A program made the translations under genes and the position numbers. 64,000 nucleotides of DNA from JADJDM01 sp044352985 (GTDB taxonomy: Bacteria > Bacteroidota > Bacteroidia > B-17B0 > Aurantibacillaceae): NCBI GenBank assembly GCA_044352985.1, contig JBILCU010000009.1, positions 1 to 64,000 on the forward strand, written 5' to 3'. Below are positions 1 to 8,943 of this stretch, piece after piece. The notes beneath the pieces were generated by a model. That model saw only the letters and a list, made by a program, of their open reading frames with translations. It did no database searches and was not told the DNA's origin. Each line of letters begins with the position of its first letter. The stretch's first letter is position 1.

Positions 1-102
1 TTGATTTCAGGTTCCACTTTTTTTCGCTTCGCGTAGATTTTTGTGCAGCGAAGCCTTGCAAAAATCAGTGAACGAAAAAAATAGTGGAAGGAATCAGCAA
101 TG

Positions 103-150
103 CAGCCGGGAGTTTTTTTGTTTCTTTTTTTGACGGCCAAAAAAAGAAAA
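103..150 (-). repeat. Dispersed hairpin module (GACGGCCAAAAAAAG type)
   Basis: The left 269 bases hold no gene that I can support. Within them is a hairpin formed by TTTCTTTTTTTG and CAAAAAAAGAAA around a short GACGGC loop, next to a GCAGCCGGGAG segment. Read on the minus strand, the same arrangement (hairpin, AAAGAAACAAAAAAACTCCCG, CTGC) recurs on the plus strand near 5353-5405 and 27108-27182. It could act as a terminator for the ABC permease gene, which ends at 270 on the minus strand, or it could simply be a dispersed repeat. Confidence 0.5.
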
Positions 151-269
151 AACAAATTTAATAATGCATAGTTTTTTAAAGGTTTACTGTAGATAACTTG
201 CATTTGTTTTTAAGAATTTAACTTTAATATTAATGTGTAAAAAAATTATTATTTCTGAGTTAACCCGAT

Positions 270-1610
270 TTAATTTTTATAGCTTAACCATTTACCTAAC
301 TCTTTCCAGGTAATTTTTTTGCCATACATTAAAATGCCCGTTCTATAAATTCTACCGGCTAACCAGGTTGTAAAAATAAAACCCATAATTAATAATGAAA
401 CCGAAAGCCAAATTTGCCATGCAGGAACTCCAAACGGAAGACGAACCATCATTACAATAGGTGATGTAAACGGTATGATGCTGCCCCAAAATGCTACAGA
501 TGTTTCCGGATCTTGTGCAATACCAATGGCCATCATATACCCCGACATCAATGGTAACATTACTGGCAACATAAATTGTTGGGTGTCAGCTTCTGCGTCA
601 ACTGCAGAACCAATGGCCGCAAACAAAGCGCTATACAATAAGTAACCACCCAAGAAGTAAATAAAAAAACAAACAATGATTTCAGTAACATTTAATGAAA
701 AGAAATCTTTTACAACCGAAATGGCTTCTAGTTTATTTTGTGGATTTTTAATTTCCTCAAAATTAGCGTTACTGCCTTGCTTGTATACAATTTCATTTTG
801 CTCTTGCATCATATTAACGTCTTTTACAACACCTGATAATACTATGCCTGATGCAACTGTTGTTAAAGTAGATGATAGCACCACCCAAATTAAAAACTGA
901 GTAATGCCAACCATGGCTACGCCAATGATTTTACCCAACATCAATTCAAAAGGTTTAACCGAAGACACAATAACTTCTATAATACGATTTGTTTTTTCCT
1001 CCATCACACTGCGCATCACTTGCATACCATACATCATCACAAAAAAGAAAATCATTAACCCACAAGCAAAACCAAAAATGGCAGCATTCTCATTTCGGGT
1101 TTCAATTTCTTTTCCCTTTTCATCTAACTTGGTTGCAATTAAATCCACTTTTTTTCGCGCACTTTTTAAAATTTGCGGATTGATATTATTGGCAGAGAGA
1201 TTCCATTCAAAAAACTTTTTTTCGAGTTGTGTTTTGATGTAATTTTCGGTAGAAAAACTTGGTGTTTTTTTGCAATATAAAATGGGATGAATATCCTTTT
1301 CTAAATCTCTTGAAATGTAAAGTATTGCAGTATAATCTGTTTTATGAAACAATGCTTTTGCCTCATCCAGCGGTATTCCCGGATAGGAGAATTTTACTAA
1401 TTCATTATCGAGAAGTTTACTGATGTTGATGGCTTGCGACTCATCAATAATCATGATTTTTTGTTCTGTTTTATCCGAGTTAGGTAACCAAACCATCAGC
1501 ACAATAAATGCAGTAACCAATAGTGGTCCAAGAATCGACATGATGATGAATGTTTTGTTTCTTACCCTGGTAATGTATTCGCGCCAGATAATGATTTTTA
1601 TTTTATTCAT
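270..1610 (-). CDS. ABC-2 type transporter permease (NatB-like)
   Basis: This is an integral membrane permease of an ABC-2 family exporter, presumably moving ions, drugs or lipids outward together with the ATPase encoded just upstream. A first membrane segment lies at about residues 20-40. A long extracytoplasmic stretch follows (about 45-175), then several hydrophobic segments in the C-terminal half (about 178-200, 225-250, 310-335, 345-430). The motif VMEEKTNRIIEVIVSSVKPF before the second membrane helix is characteristic of NatB/YhaP-type permeases. It starts at an ATG 30 bases after the ATPase stop, so the two genes form an operon. The substrate cannot be told from sequence. Confidence 0.88.
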   Translation of the reverse strand: MNKIKIIIWREYITRVRNKTFIIMSILGPLLVTAFIVLMVWLPNSDKTEQKIMIIDESQAINISKLLDNELVKFSYPGIPLDEAKALFHKTDYTAILYISRDLEKDIHPILYCKKTPSFSTENYIKTQLEKKFFEWNLSANNINPQILKSARKKVDLIATKLDEKGKEIETRNENAAIFGFACGLMIFFFVMMYGMQVMRSVMEEKTNRIIEVIVSSVKPFELMLGKIIGVAMVGITQFLIWVVLSSTLTTVASGIVLSGVVKDVNMMQEQNEIVYKQGSNANFEEIKNPQNKLEAISVVKDFFSLNVTEIIVCFFIYFLGGYLLYSALFAAIGSAVDAEADTQQFMLPVMLPLMSGYMMAIGIAQDPETSVAFWGSIIPFTSPIVMMVRLPFGVPAWQIWLSVSLLIMGFIFTTWLAGRIYRTGILMYGKKITWKELGKWLSYKN

Positions 1611-1640
1611 TGAAATGCTCCTTTGTATTGGTTAAAAAAA

Positions 1641-2600
1641 TTATTCAGTAAACATGCTTTGTGTGCCAATTATACTTGGGTTCTCAGATTGTACTGACTG
1701 AATGAATATATCATTCATAGAAGGGATGATTTCATTAAATGAAAAAACCTCTGCCACCGGCATTACCGCACTTAACAAATTATTTGCTTTGTTATTGTTC
1801 AGTAATTTTACTTTTGCAATATGCGTGTTGTTGTCTTCACTTTTGTGGTCAAGTAATTCAGCACCTGTCCATAAGGCATTTGTAAACGCTAACATGTTAC
1901 CGTGAAATCCTATAGTAAAAATATTTGTTTTAAATTGTTTGCGAATTTCTTTTACTGAACCATCAAGTATTTTTTTCGATTTATTAATTAGCGCAATGTT
2001 GTCACACAACTCTTCTACCGAGCCCATGTTATGGGTAGAAAAAATAATTGTTGCACCTTTGTTTTTTAAATCAAGAATTTCGTTTTTAATTTGATTCGCA
2101 TTTATAGGATCAAAGCCACTGAATGGTTCATCTAAAATAAGTAGTTGAGGTTCGTGTAAAACAGTAACAATAAACTGTACTTTTTGCTGCATGCCTTTAC
2201 TCAATTCTTCCACTTTTTTATTCCACCACGATTTCATTTCAAATTTTTCAAACCAGTAATTTAGTTTTGAAACAGCATCTTTTTTAGAAATACCTTTTAA
2301 ACGAGCCAGATAAATGCATTGTTCGCCTACCTTCATTTTACGGTACAAACCTCTTTCTTCAGGTAAGTAGCCAATAAATTCTGTGTGTTGAGGTTTTAAT
2401 CTCTCACCTTTTAAATAAACGTTTCCGCTATCAGGAGCTGTGATTTGATTAATAATTCGGATGAGCGATGTTTTACCTGCACCATTTGGGCCAAGTAAAC
2501 CAAATACCGATCCTTCGGGTATTTCTAGTGACACCTCCGAAAGTGCGACATGCCCCGAATAATTTTTTGAAACCTGTTCAATTGATAAAATACTTTTCAT
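1641..2600 (-). CDS. ABC transporter ATP-binding protein (NatA-like)
   Basis: This is the cytoplasmic ATPase that powers the permease encoded immediately downstream. It has a Walker A motif GPNGAGKTS near residue 38, an ABC signature LSKGMQQK near residue 135, and a Walker B motif LLILDEPFSGFDP near residue 155, followed by the switch histidine in STHN. The last 90 or so residues form an accessory C-terminal domain typical of NatA/CcmA-like exporters. At 319 residues it has the usual length for this subfamily. It is the first gene of a two-gene minus-strand operon, divergent from the P-type ATPase at 2743. The transported substrate is unknown. Confidence 0.9.
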   Translation of the reverse strand: MKSILSIEQVSKNYSGHVALSEVSLEIPEGSVFGLLGPNGAGKTSLIRIINQITAPDSGNVYLKGERLKPQHTEFIGYLPEERGLYRKMKVGEQCIYLARLKGISKKDAVSKLNYWFEKFEMKSWWNKKVEELSKGMQQKVQFIVTVLHEPQLLILDEPFSGFDPINANQIKNEILDLKNKGATIIFSTHNMGSVEELCDNIALINKSKKILDGSVKEIRKQFKTNIFTIGFHGNMLAFTNALWTGAELLDHKSEDNNTHIAKVKLLNNNKANNLLSAVMPVAEVFSFNEIIPSMNDIFIQSVQSENPSIIGTQSMFTE

Positions 2601-2742
2601 AAAAATAGGTGTTACGAATTTATATAAAAATTACGAGTCAAATTGGTTTACAAAAGCTAAAATCATTTAGATCCATTCATTTTTTCATTTTTTAAACTTG
2701 AAATTATGTGTTGTTTAGTTGAGCACATTTTAAATGTAATAA

Positions 2743-5208
2743 GTGAAACCTTTAAACGACGAGGAAGTTGCATCGCGAAGACTTCAACATGGATTTAATG
2801 AATTAAGTGAAAAAGAAAAAAACAAAATAGTACTCTTTTTCTCTGAGATCATCGGTGAGCCCATGTTTATACTACTTATTTCCTGTGCCAGTATTTATTT
2901 ACTGATTGGCGATAAGTTGGAAGGATCAGTATTATTGTTTTCCGTGAGTATCATCATTTTTATTACATTTTATCAGCGCCAAAAAACTGAAAAAGCATTA
3001 AGTGAATTAAAAAAGTTAAATGCTCCATTTGCAACCGTTCAGAGGGCAAATGGAATAATAAAAATAAAGTCAAGAGAAATTGTAACAGACGATATTTTAA
3101 TTTTAGAAGAAGGTGATTTAGTTTCTGCAGATGCCAGTTTAATTGAATCAACTAATTTGTTGATTAACGAATCGCACTTAAGTGGCGAATCTTTTCCTGT
3201 AACTAAAAGTAATACGTTATTTAATGATAATAATAAGTTATATGCAGGAACTTTTATAATTCAAGGTCACGCAAAGGCATTAGTAACTGAAATTGGAAAC
3301 GAAACACAATTAGGTAAAATAGGTAAGAGTTTACTTGAAATTCCTTCTAACGAAACACGTTTGCAAAAAGAAATGAATGTGTTGGTAAGAAAATTATTTT
3401 TAACCGGCGTTTTAATTTGTATAGCTGTAATTTTTTTATTTTATTTTTTAAGAGGAAATTTTATACAATCCTTACTTATTGGATTATCCTCTGCCATGGC
3501 TATTTTGCCAGAAGAGTTTCCGGTGGTGCTAACTGTTTTCTTAACATTAGGTTCATGGAAATTAGCAAAAAACAATGTGCTCACACGTTATCCTGCAGCA
3601 ATTGAAAATTTAGGTTCAACGAGTTTTTTATGCACCGACAAAACAGGCACCATTACAGAAAATAAAATGGAGTTGACGTATACGTATAATGGCATAACAA
3701 TTTTTTCAAATCCTGATTTTTTACCTAAACAACTTGAATTAACCGACTTAATTGCTATTGCTTATTTTGCTTGCCCTGAATTTTCAAGTGATCCAATGGA
3801 GATTGCAATTCGAAAATTAGCATCTTCTATTTTAAATCAGACTTTAAAACATACAATTATAAAAGAATTTTCTTTTAATAAAGATGTGATGTCGGTTACA
3901 CGTGTTATAAAAACAGATCATTTTTTTGCAGCAGTTAAAGGAGCTCCAGAAGAAATTTTAAACAGATGTAATTTAACTCCCGAAGAGAAAACAAAACACA
4001 TCAAAGTATTAAATGATTTTACGAAAAAAGGCTTACGCGTTTTAGGAGTAGGAAAACAAGAGTTTGTAACTGAAAATTATCCGATTAAACAAGAAGACTT
4101 TAAGTTGTTGTTTATGGGATGGATAGCTTTTGAAGATCCATTAAGAGTTGGAGTAAAAGAAGCTGTTAGATTATGTAAAGGAGCTGGAATAAAATTACAA
4201 TTAATTACAGGCGACTACCGAGAAACAGCAGTAGAAATTGCTAAACAGGCTGAAATTTATACAGACGGAATGATTGTTTCAGGAGATGAATTAGAAGAAA
4301 TGAACGATGAAAAATTATCAGAACACATTAAAAAAATACAATTATTTTATCGTGTAAAACCTTTACAAAAATTACGAATTGTTAATGCTTTAAAAAACAA
4401 CAACGAAGTAGTAAGTATGACAGGTGATGGGATAAATGACGCACCTGCATTAAAAGCAGCTGATGTTGGAATAGCTATGGGCAAAAGGGGAACAGCTGTT
4501 GCAAAAGATGCCGCTGCAATTATTTTAATGGACGACAATTTTAATTCAATTGTTACAGGTATACAATTAGGAAGAAGAACATACGATAATTTACAAAAAG
4601 CTTTTTCGTATATAATTTCAATACACATACCCATAATAGGATTAACACTCCTTCCTGCGTTTATTACTGATTTTCCGATTTTATTAATGCCAATACATAT
4701 TGTGTTGTTAGAGTTAATGATTGATCCAATTAGCTCGATTACATTTGAACAAATTAAAGAAGAAAAAAACACGATGCTTATTCCACCTAGAGGTGCTTTT
4801 GTAAAGTTTTTTAATCAACATGAATGGAAAAAAAGCATCATAGAAGGGTTGATGTTATTTGGCACCACCTTGCTTGTGTTTTTTATCAGCAAATTCAATC
4901 ATCAGAATGAACTGCAAATTCGAGCAAATGTTTTTATTGCCTTTGTTTCAGGAAATTTATTATTAGTCATCAATCAGCTTTCAAGAAAAGAAAGCATGAT
5001 AAAAAGTTTATACCAAATAAGTAAACCAATTATAATTACGAATTTAATAATAGTTACTATTCTTTTACTACTGATAATTGTCCCTTACTTTAGATCACTT
5101 TTTAAATTTGGCTTACCCGATTTTCAGGATTTGGGCACTATACTAATTGCTTTAATTTTTTTAGCACTGATGTTGTCTATATTGAAACGCAGGAAAAGAG
5201 TCTTCTAA
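2743..5208 (+). CDS. P-type cation-transporting ATPase (P2-like)
   Basis: This membrane ATPase is phosphorylated on aspartate during cation transport. The phosphorylation motif DKTGT has its Asp at about residue 299. ITGDYRE lies near 490 and the hinge motif TGDGINDAP starts near 560. The transmembrane-4 ion-site motif reads PEEFP (about residue 256) instead of the PEGLP of Ca2+ pumps, so the ion specificity is open. N-terminal residues 1-40 resemble the cation ATPase N-domain (RRLQHGFNELSEKEKN). There are about ten hydrophobic segments. The only plausible start is GTG, since no in-frame ATG precedes the conserved N-domain. It is divergent from the ABC operon. I infer Ca2+, Mn2+ or a similar cation. 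Confidence 0.88.
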   Translation: MKPLNDEEVASRRLQHGFNELSEKEKNKIVLFFSEIIGEPMFILLISCASIYLLIGDKLEGSVLLFSVSIIIFITFYQRQKTEKALSELKKLNAPFATVQRANGIIKIKSREIVTDDILILEEGDLVSADASLIESTNLLINESHLSGESFPVTKSNTLFNDNNKLYAGTFIIQGHAKALVTEIGNETQLGKIGKSLLEIPSNETRLQKEMNVLVRKLFLTGVLICIAVIFLFYFLRGNFIQSLLIGLSSAMAILPEEFPVVLTVFLTLGSWKLAKNNVLTRYPAAIENLGSTSFLCTDKTGTITENKMELTYTYNGITIFSNPDFLPKQLELTDLIAIAYFACPEFSSDPMEIAIRKLASSILNQTLKHTIIKEFSFNKDVMSVTRVIKTDHFFAAVKGAPEEILNRCNLTPEEKTKHIKVLNDFTKKGLRVLGVGKQEFVTENYPIKQEDFKLLFMGWIAFEDPLRVGVKEAVRLCKGAGIKLQLITGDYRETAVEIAKQAEIYTDGMIVSGDELEEMNDEKLSEHIKKIQLFYRVKPLQKLRIVNALKNNNEVVSMTGDGINDAPALKAADVGIAMGKRGTAVAKDAAAIILMDDNFNSIVTGIQLGRRTYDNLQKAFSYIISIHIPIIGLTLLPAFITDFPILLMPIHIVLLELMIDPISSITFEQIKEEKNTMLIPPRGAFVKFFNQHEWKKSIIEGLMLFGTTLLVFFISKFNHQNELQIRANVFIAFVSGNLLLVINQLSRKESMIKSLYQISKPIIITNLIIVTILLLLIIVPYFRSLFKFGLPDFQDLGTILIALIFLALMLSILKRRKRVF

Positions 5209-5352
5209 TAAAAATATTTTATTTAATTTTAATTAGGGTCTGCTCAGACCTTATAAATGTTTATAAATAAAGAGTTTTGGAGCGTTTTTCAAAAAATAAA
5301 TGCAAGGTATTTATAGTAAAACAATAAAAACCCTTGCATTAATAAGTTATGA

Positions 5353-5405
5353 TGTTCTTTTTTTAACCGTCAAAAAAAGAACCAAAAAAACTCTCGACTG
5401 CTGAC
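5353..5405 (+). repeat. Dispersed hairpin module, second copy
   Basis: The segment TTTTTTTAACCGTCAAAAAAAG followed by AACCAAAAAAACTCTCG and ACTGCTGA matches the modules at 103-150 (inverted) and 27108-27182. The hairpin arms are TTTTTTT and AAAAAAA with flanking matches. It directly abuts the inverted-repeat element beginning at 5402. Confidence 0.5.
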
Positions 5406-5521
5406 CTCATTCCCTCCATTCTCCAAGGGAGAAAGGCGATAAATTTTGGTCGCAAAATTTATTTTGTTACTAAGATATTAATCGTCCCTCTCCCTTGGAG
5501 AGGGATGAGAGGGAGAGGTCA
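5402..5521. repeat. 120-bp element with long terminal inverted repeats
   Basis: The element begins TGACCTC and ends GAGGTCA. The two ends continue as an imperfect inverted repeat of about 35 bp. The left arm contains CCATTCTCCAAGGGAGAAAGG (5416-5436) and the right arm CCCTCTCCCTTGGAGAGGGA (5486-5505). Each arm also folds on itself around CTCCAAGGGAG or CTCCCTTGGAGAG. No open frame is present. It looks like a REP- or MITE-like miniature element. A diverged half copy appears near 27188-27215. Confidence 0.6.
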
Positions 5522-5558
5522 ATCAGCAATGCTAGGTCGAATTTTTATTTTTAACAGT

Positions 5559-5717
5559 GCGTAAGCCATGAACAAACGCGGTGCCGATTCGGGTGAATGC
5601 TTTATTTAGGGCAGCCAGGTGGAATGGCTGACCGTTAAGAAAAAAGCAGAGAGCAAGCGCAATCGTTTGTTCTTGATTTTTCTTTGTTACTTTCTTTAGA
5701 TCAAGCTAAAGAAAGTA
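5559..5717 (+). repeat. 159-bp dispersed element A with terminal hairpin
   Basis: The body carries the internal hairpin CAGCCAGGTGGAATGGCTG. The 3' end carries the module TTCTTGATTTTTCTTTG followed by the hairpin TACTTTCTTT-AGATCAAGCT-AAAGAAAGTA. A closely similar inverted copy lies at 31665-31820. The same 3' module, attached to a different body of almost the same length, closes the elements at 22628-22785 and 60220-60378. There is no open reading frame. Confidence 0.7.
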
Positions 5718-5802
5718 AGCATTAAAAATAGAAAGGAGTGTTTTTGAGCTAACCCTAATTAGGGTCTACTTAATATTCATTTTATAAATTATTTTTTATG
5801 TT

Positions 5803-6070
5803 TACTTTCTTTTACTTGATTAGAGCAAATGTGCAGTGCACATTTGAGGAAGGCTAAGCGAAGGAAAAATGAAAAAGAAATCAAGACGCAGCAATACCTA
5901 AGCTCCTCGCACAATTTTTAAGCTTGCACCACCCACAACCCTGCTCAATTATCCACCGGATAATTGCCGTACCTCGTGCTACACTAAAATTGACTCACCG
6001 CTTCTCTTCATTACGCAGCGTCATGCCTTACCCGCTGTTAAAAATGAAATTATCTTGGCAATTTCTATAC
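5803..6070. repeat. Mosaic non-coding segment with strong palindromes
   Basis: The segment opens with TACTTTCTTTTACTTGATTA, half of the terminal hairpin found in the 158-bp element family. Next comes the near-perfect palindrome CAAATGTGCAGTGCACATTT(G) at 5826-5846. Further on, CAATTATCC-ACC-GGATAATTG forms a 9-bp stem with a 3-base loop at 5946-5966. I read it as a diverged or interrupted member of the same dispersed family. Nothing suggests coding. Confidence 0.4.
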
Positions 6071-6255
6071 TTTTTGCACATATGCTAACACAAAAACCGG
6101 CTCAAACTTGCGCAGCATGTTTGCCCTTGGCAATTAAAAAAGTGTGAAGAATTTAAAAATTTACTTTTTGAGGCTCGATTTAGTAGTCAACTTTTTCAGG
6201 ACTAGACATACGGATATTATGGAAAATTTATTCCTAAACAAAATGTGTTACATAA

Positions 6256-6999
6256 TTATTTTGGTTGAAGCGAACTAAATGTATATTGTAAGTTGAATGG
6301 TGTTGCAAATACAGCTGAAACACTTCTGTGATAACTATTTAAATCTGTTTCAGGTCTGAACACAAAAAAACGGACATTATAAAACTTTGATACATTTTTA
6401 ACTTCACTATTATTTTGTCCTGATTTATTGATAAAATTAGTTGCTATTCCTACTTCAAAAATTAATTTTTCATTACCCACTTTTATATTCTCCGAAGTGT
6501 AATAGCTTAATGGTATAAAAGCAAAATTTTCATTTATTAATGCGCCATGATACTTCAATTTATTTAGCTTATTTGTAGAACAAAATGATTTATTCATATT
6601 ATTCTTAATTTCATCTAGAATATCTGTATCTTCCTTTGTAATAATCAGAAAAGCAAAATCTATTTTTCGGTCAAAAGGTGTTGGATTTACAAGAGTTGTT
6701 CTGATTTTTTTGTAACATGAGTATTCTAAAATTTCAAGATCTTGAATTAAATAATCAGCAGCATGATCTCTATTCTTTTTTAAGAATAGAGCAGTTGCCG
6801 TAATGGATACAATAATTGATAATATAAGTTGATAGAGCTCAACAATTTTGTTTTCTTTTATTTCACAATAGAGCAATTGTTTTATTAATGGATAAAATAA
6901 TAAGCATAGAATGCTGATTAAAAACAAAATGCATAAACATATTAAAGAAATTTTTAATAAACTTTTAAAGAATATTTTAAATGAAAATGGGTTCTTCAC
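6256..6999 (-). CDS. Membrane protein of unknown function
   Basis: I do not recognise this 247-residue protein. Two strongly hydrophobic segments lie at about residues 14-40 and 55-72. They are followed by a soluble C-terminal domain of about 170 residues with alternating hydrophobic strands, probably facing the cytoplasm if the N-terminus is inside. There is no signal peptide cleavage site, no lipobox and no catalytic motif that I can see. It ends in the repeat mosaic and starts 64 bases downstream of the FISUMP gene on the same strand, so it may be transcribed with it. Its composition, rich in Lys, Ile and Asn, matches an AT-rich genome. It could be strain-specific. Confidence 0.6.
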   Translation of the reverse strand: MKNPFSFKIFFKSLLKISLICLCILFLISILCLLFYPLIKQLLYCEIKENKIVELYQLILSIIVSITATALFLKKNRDHAADYLIQDLEILEYSCYKKIRTTLVNPTPFDRKIDFAFLIITKEDTDILDEIKNNMNKSFCSTNKLNKLKYHGALINENFAFIPLSYYTSENIKVGNEKLIFEVGIATNFINKSGQNNSEVKNVSKFYNVRFFVFRPETDLNSYHRSVSAVFATPFNLQYTFSSLQPK

Positions 7000-7062
7000 C
7001 TTTAAATTTTATAATTGACTATTAGCTTTATTTAGTTCACTTGCAATAAAACTCAATTTTTT

Positions 7063-8922
7063 TTAATCTTTTATGCAACGTACCGATAAGCCGTCCGCTC
7101 TGTTGCTATTAATCATATAGCCATAATTACTACCGAAGTCGAGGTAGCGTGAAAGGGTAGCGCTAATCGTCCTGCTCCAATAGTTTCCATATATGCCTAC
7201 ATTGTTGAGCGTGCCATTACTGCTGCCGCGGTATCCTGCCAAAGGTAATTTAAGTGGGGAGGCAAAAGCGCCGACAGAAGTATTTGTACTATTTATTGGA
7301 GCCTGCACCCAACTTAAACGTTCGTTATTTAATTCTGTATCAGTAGGAATGCGGTAACCATTTGGGCATGGGTTGTTTACGCCGTTAACTCCCTGCCATA
7401 AATTAGTGTTTTGTGGGCTGCGCCAGTCGTAAGGCGTATTAGGTGCCAAAATAAAATTAGCATTTCCAGCTTGGTCAGTGATGCTCAATATATCTGTGGT
7501 GGTAGAGTTTCTGCATTGATGGCCATCATTTCCTCTTCCCCATTGGTATAAATCACCATAAGCTAATGAATCCGTGCTACTGGTAGCAGCTCTACTAGCG
7601 CCTAAATTCCTATCCATCCAGGTTTTACCCGTTGTAGGGTTGGTAACATCAACAACCATTGTAACCCCTGCACAAAACACTTGGCCTGCGCCTACACTCA
7701 GCGTAAGGTTACAACTCTGCCCTCCTAAGTTAACAGCAAACGTAGCTGTACCAGCTACCGAAGGTGTACCCGAAATGTTAAAGCTCACAGAGCCAGAACC
7801 ATTGGCAAAGTAACCAGCACTCAAATTAGCCGTTAAGCCTGCAACACCTGTTGAGTTTATACTTTGCGCAGCATAAGGCCCACCATTACCACCTGTATAA
7901 GGTATGCTTGCGCTTACGCCACTCGCTATAGTATTTTGATACAAATTGCCAATAATGTTAGCGCTTCCACAATTTAATGCGCTTATTGTGCCCGGGCAAA
8001 TTCCACCTGTTGTCCAAGTAAGCGCTCCATTGCAAATTGTTAAACTTTGACCGTTAAAGCCAGGGTTTAAGGTTACCCAAGCGCTGCCATTCCAGTAATT
8101 AATCTGATTAGTTGCAGTTCCATTTTGGTAACCATTACCTACGGGACCTTGCGTACCATTACAAACATATTTGGTTAAAGCCACATTTACCTCAGCTGCA
8201 TCCAATGTTCCGTTATTATTGGCATCTAACCCGGCTTCTATTTTTGTTCCACCTGTTGCGCAATTTACTCCGGCAGCTTCAGTGGTTGTTTTAATCAAAG
8301 TGTTTTTTCCATCTAAACCATTTGTTCCGTTTGAGCCATTATTACCCGAAGGTCCTTGTAATCCCTGAGGACCTTGTGGCCCCTGAGGTCCAGCGATGCC
8401 ACTGGCAGGGACAGCCTCCCATTTTCCGTTGCTGCTATTATAACTTATTACATCTCCTGAACTAGCTCCTGTTAAATCAAAATTGGTTACCCGTTCTGCC
8501 GAGCCGGCTGCAAATGCATAAAACGAACTGGCTAATTCCAATTGCCCTAAACTAATAAATGGTGAACCGGGTATAGTTTGGTATTCTACTTCCATCCAAT
8601 AGGAACCATTTTGCCAAGGAATATTTTCAAATGCGGTGCTTGGAGCTCCATTACAACCTGTGCCCAATACATTTCGGTTTAATTGTATGCTCATAAATCC
8701 ATTTTGATTAGTGGTATTTTGATGCAATGCGCAATACACACTTGTGCCATTTTGCCCACCTTCTTTAAACGTTAAGCGAATACTGATAGGCGTATTGACT
8801 AAAGGCTGATTATTTGCATCACGGACTACAGCGCTAAAGCTTACCAATTGCGGGATACTGGTTTGTCCAAAAAACTGATACGCGACAAGAATGCTTAATA
8901 AAGCTAGTTTTACTTTTTTCAT
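7063..8922 (-). CDS. Secreted protein with collagen-like, Ig-like and FISUMP domains
   Basis: This is an exported surface or extracellular protein. A signal peptide covers about residues 1-20. An N-terminal beta-rich domain (about 25-150) precedes a short collagen-like stretch of Gly-X-Y triplets, GPQGPQGPQGLQGPSG, near 176-192. Next is a Cys-containing module (about 210-255) with the pattern GVNCATGGTKIEAGLDANNN. An Ig-like stretch (about 310-415) with NISGTPSVAGTATF follows. The C-terminal FISUMP domain (about 430-619) has WMDRNLGASRAA, DLYQWGRG, CPNGYRIPT and ends SVRCIKD. FISUMP belongs to the C-type-lectin/FGE-like fold and probably binds a ligand. It is transcribed after the sorting-domain protein 21 bases upstream. 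Its base composition is visibly less AT-rich than its neighbours. Confidence 0.85.
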   Translation of the reverse strand: MKKVKLALLSILVAYQFFGQTSIPQLVSFSAVVRDANNQPLVNTPISIRLTFKEGGQNGTSVYCALHQNTTNQNGFMSIQLNRNVLGTGCNGAPSTAFENIPWQNGSYWMEVEYQTIPGSPFISLGQLELASSFYAFAAGSAERVTNFDLTGASSGDVISYNSSNGKWEAVPASGIAGPQGPQGPQGLQGPSGNNGSNGTNGLDGKNTLIKTTTEAAGVNCATGGTKIEAGLDANNNGTLDAAEVNVALTKYVCNGTQGPVGNGYQNGTATNQINYWNGSAWVTLNPGFNGQSLTICNGALTWTTGGICPGTISALNCGSANIIGNLYQNTIASGVSASIPYTGGNGGPYAAQSINSTGVAGLTANLSAGYFANGSGSVSFNISGTPSVAGTATFAVNLGGQSCNLTLSVGAGQVFCAGVTMVVDVTNPTTGKTWMDRNLGASRAATSSTDSLAYGDLYQWGRGNDGHQCRNSTTTDILSITDQAGNANFILAPNTPYDWRSPQNTNLWQGVNGVNNPCPNGYRIPTDTELNNERLSWVQAPINSTNTSVGAFASPLKLPLAGYRGSSNGTLNNVGIYGNYWSRTISATLSRYLDFGSNYGYMINSNRADGLSVRCIKD

Positions 8923-8943
8923 TTTGGATTTATTTTAATTGAA

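Larger units (their letters stand above)
5209..6255. other. Gene-free repeat mosaic
   Basis: No convincing coding sequence lies in this kilobase. It is a patchwork of dispersed elements listed separately: the AAAAAAAG hairpin module (about 5353-5405), an inverted-repeat element (5402-5521), a 159-bp element with a terminal hairpin (5559-5717), and a further mosaic with strong palindromes (5803-6070). The density of inverted repeats and the lack of long open frames suggest repeated insertion of small non-coding elements. Confidence 0.7.

Noticed and set aside
904..1242. Plus-strand open frame of 112 residues
   Set aside because: Antisense to the ABC permease gene; it has no start context and no recognisable domain.
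4347..4772. Minus-strand open frame of 141 residues
   Set aside because: Antisense to the conserved TGDGINDAP region of the P-type ATPase.
7063..8922. Target protein of a diversity-generating retroelement
   Set aside because: FISUMP and FGE-like folds are typical targets, but no reverse transcriptase or template repeat is present in the window.
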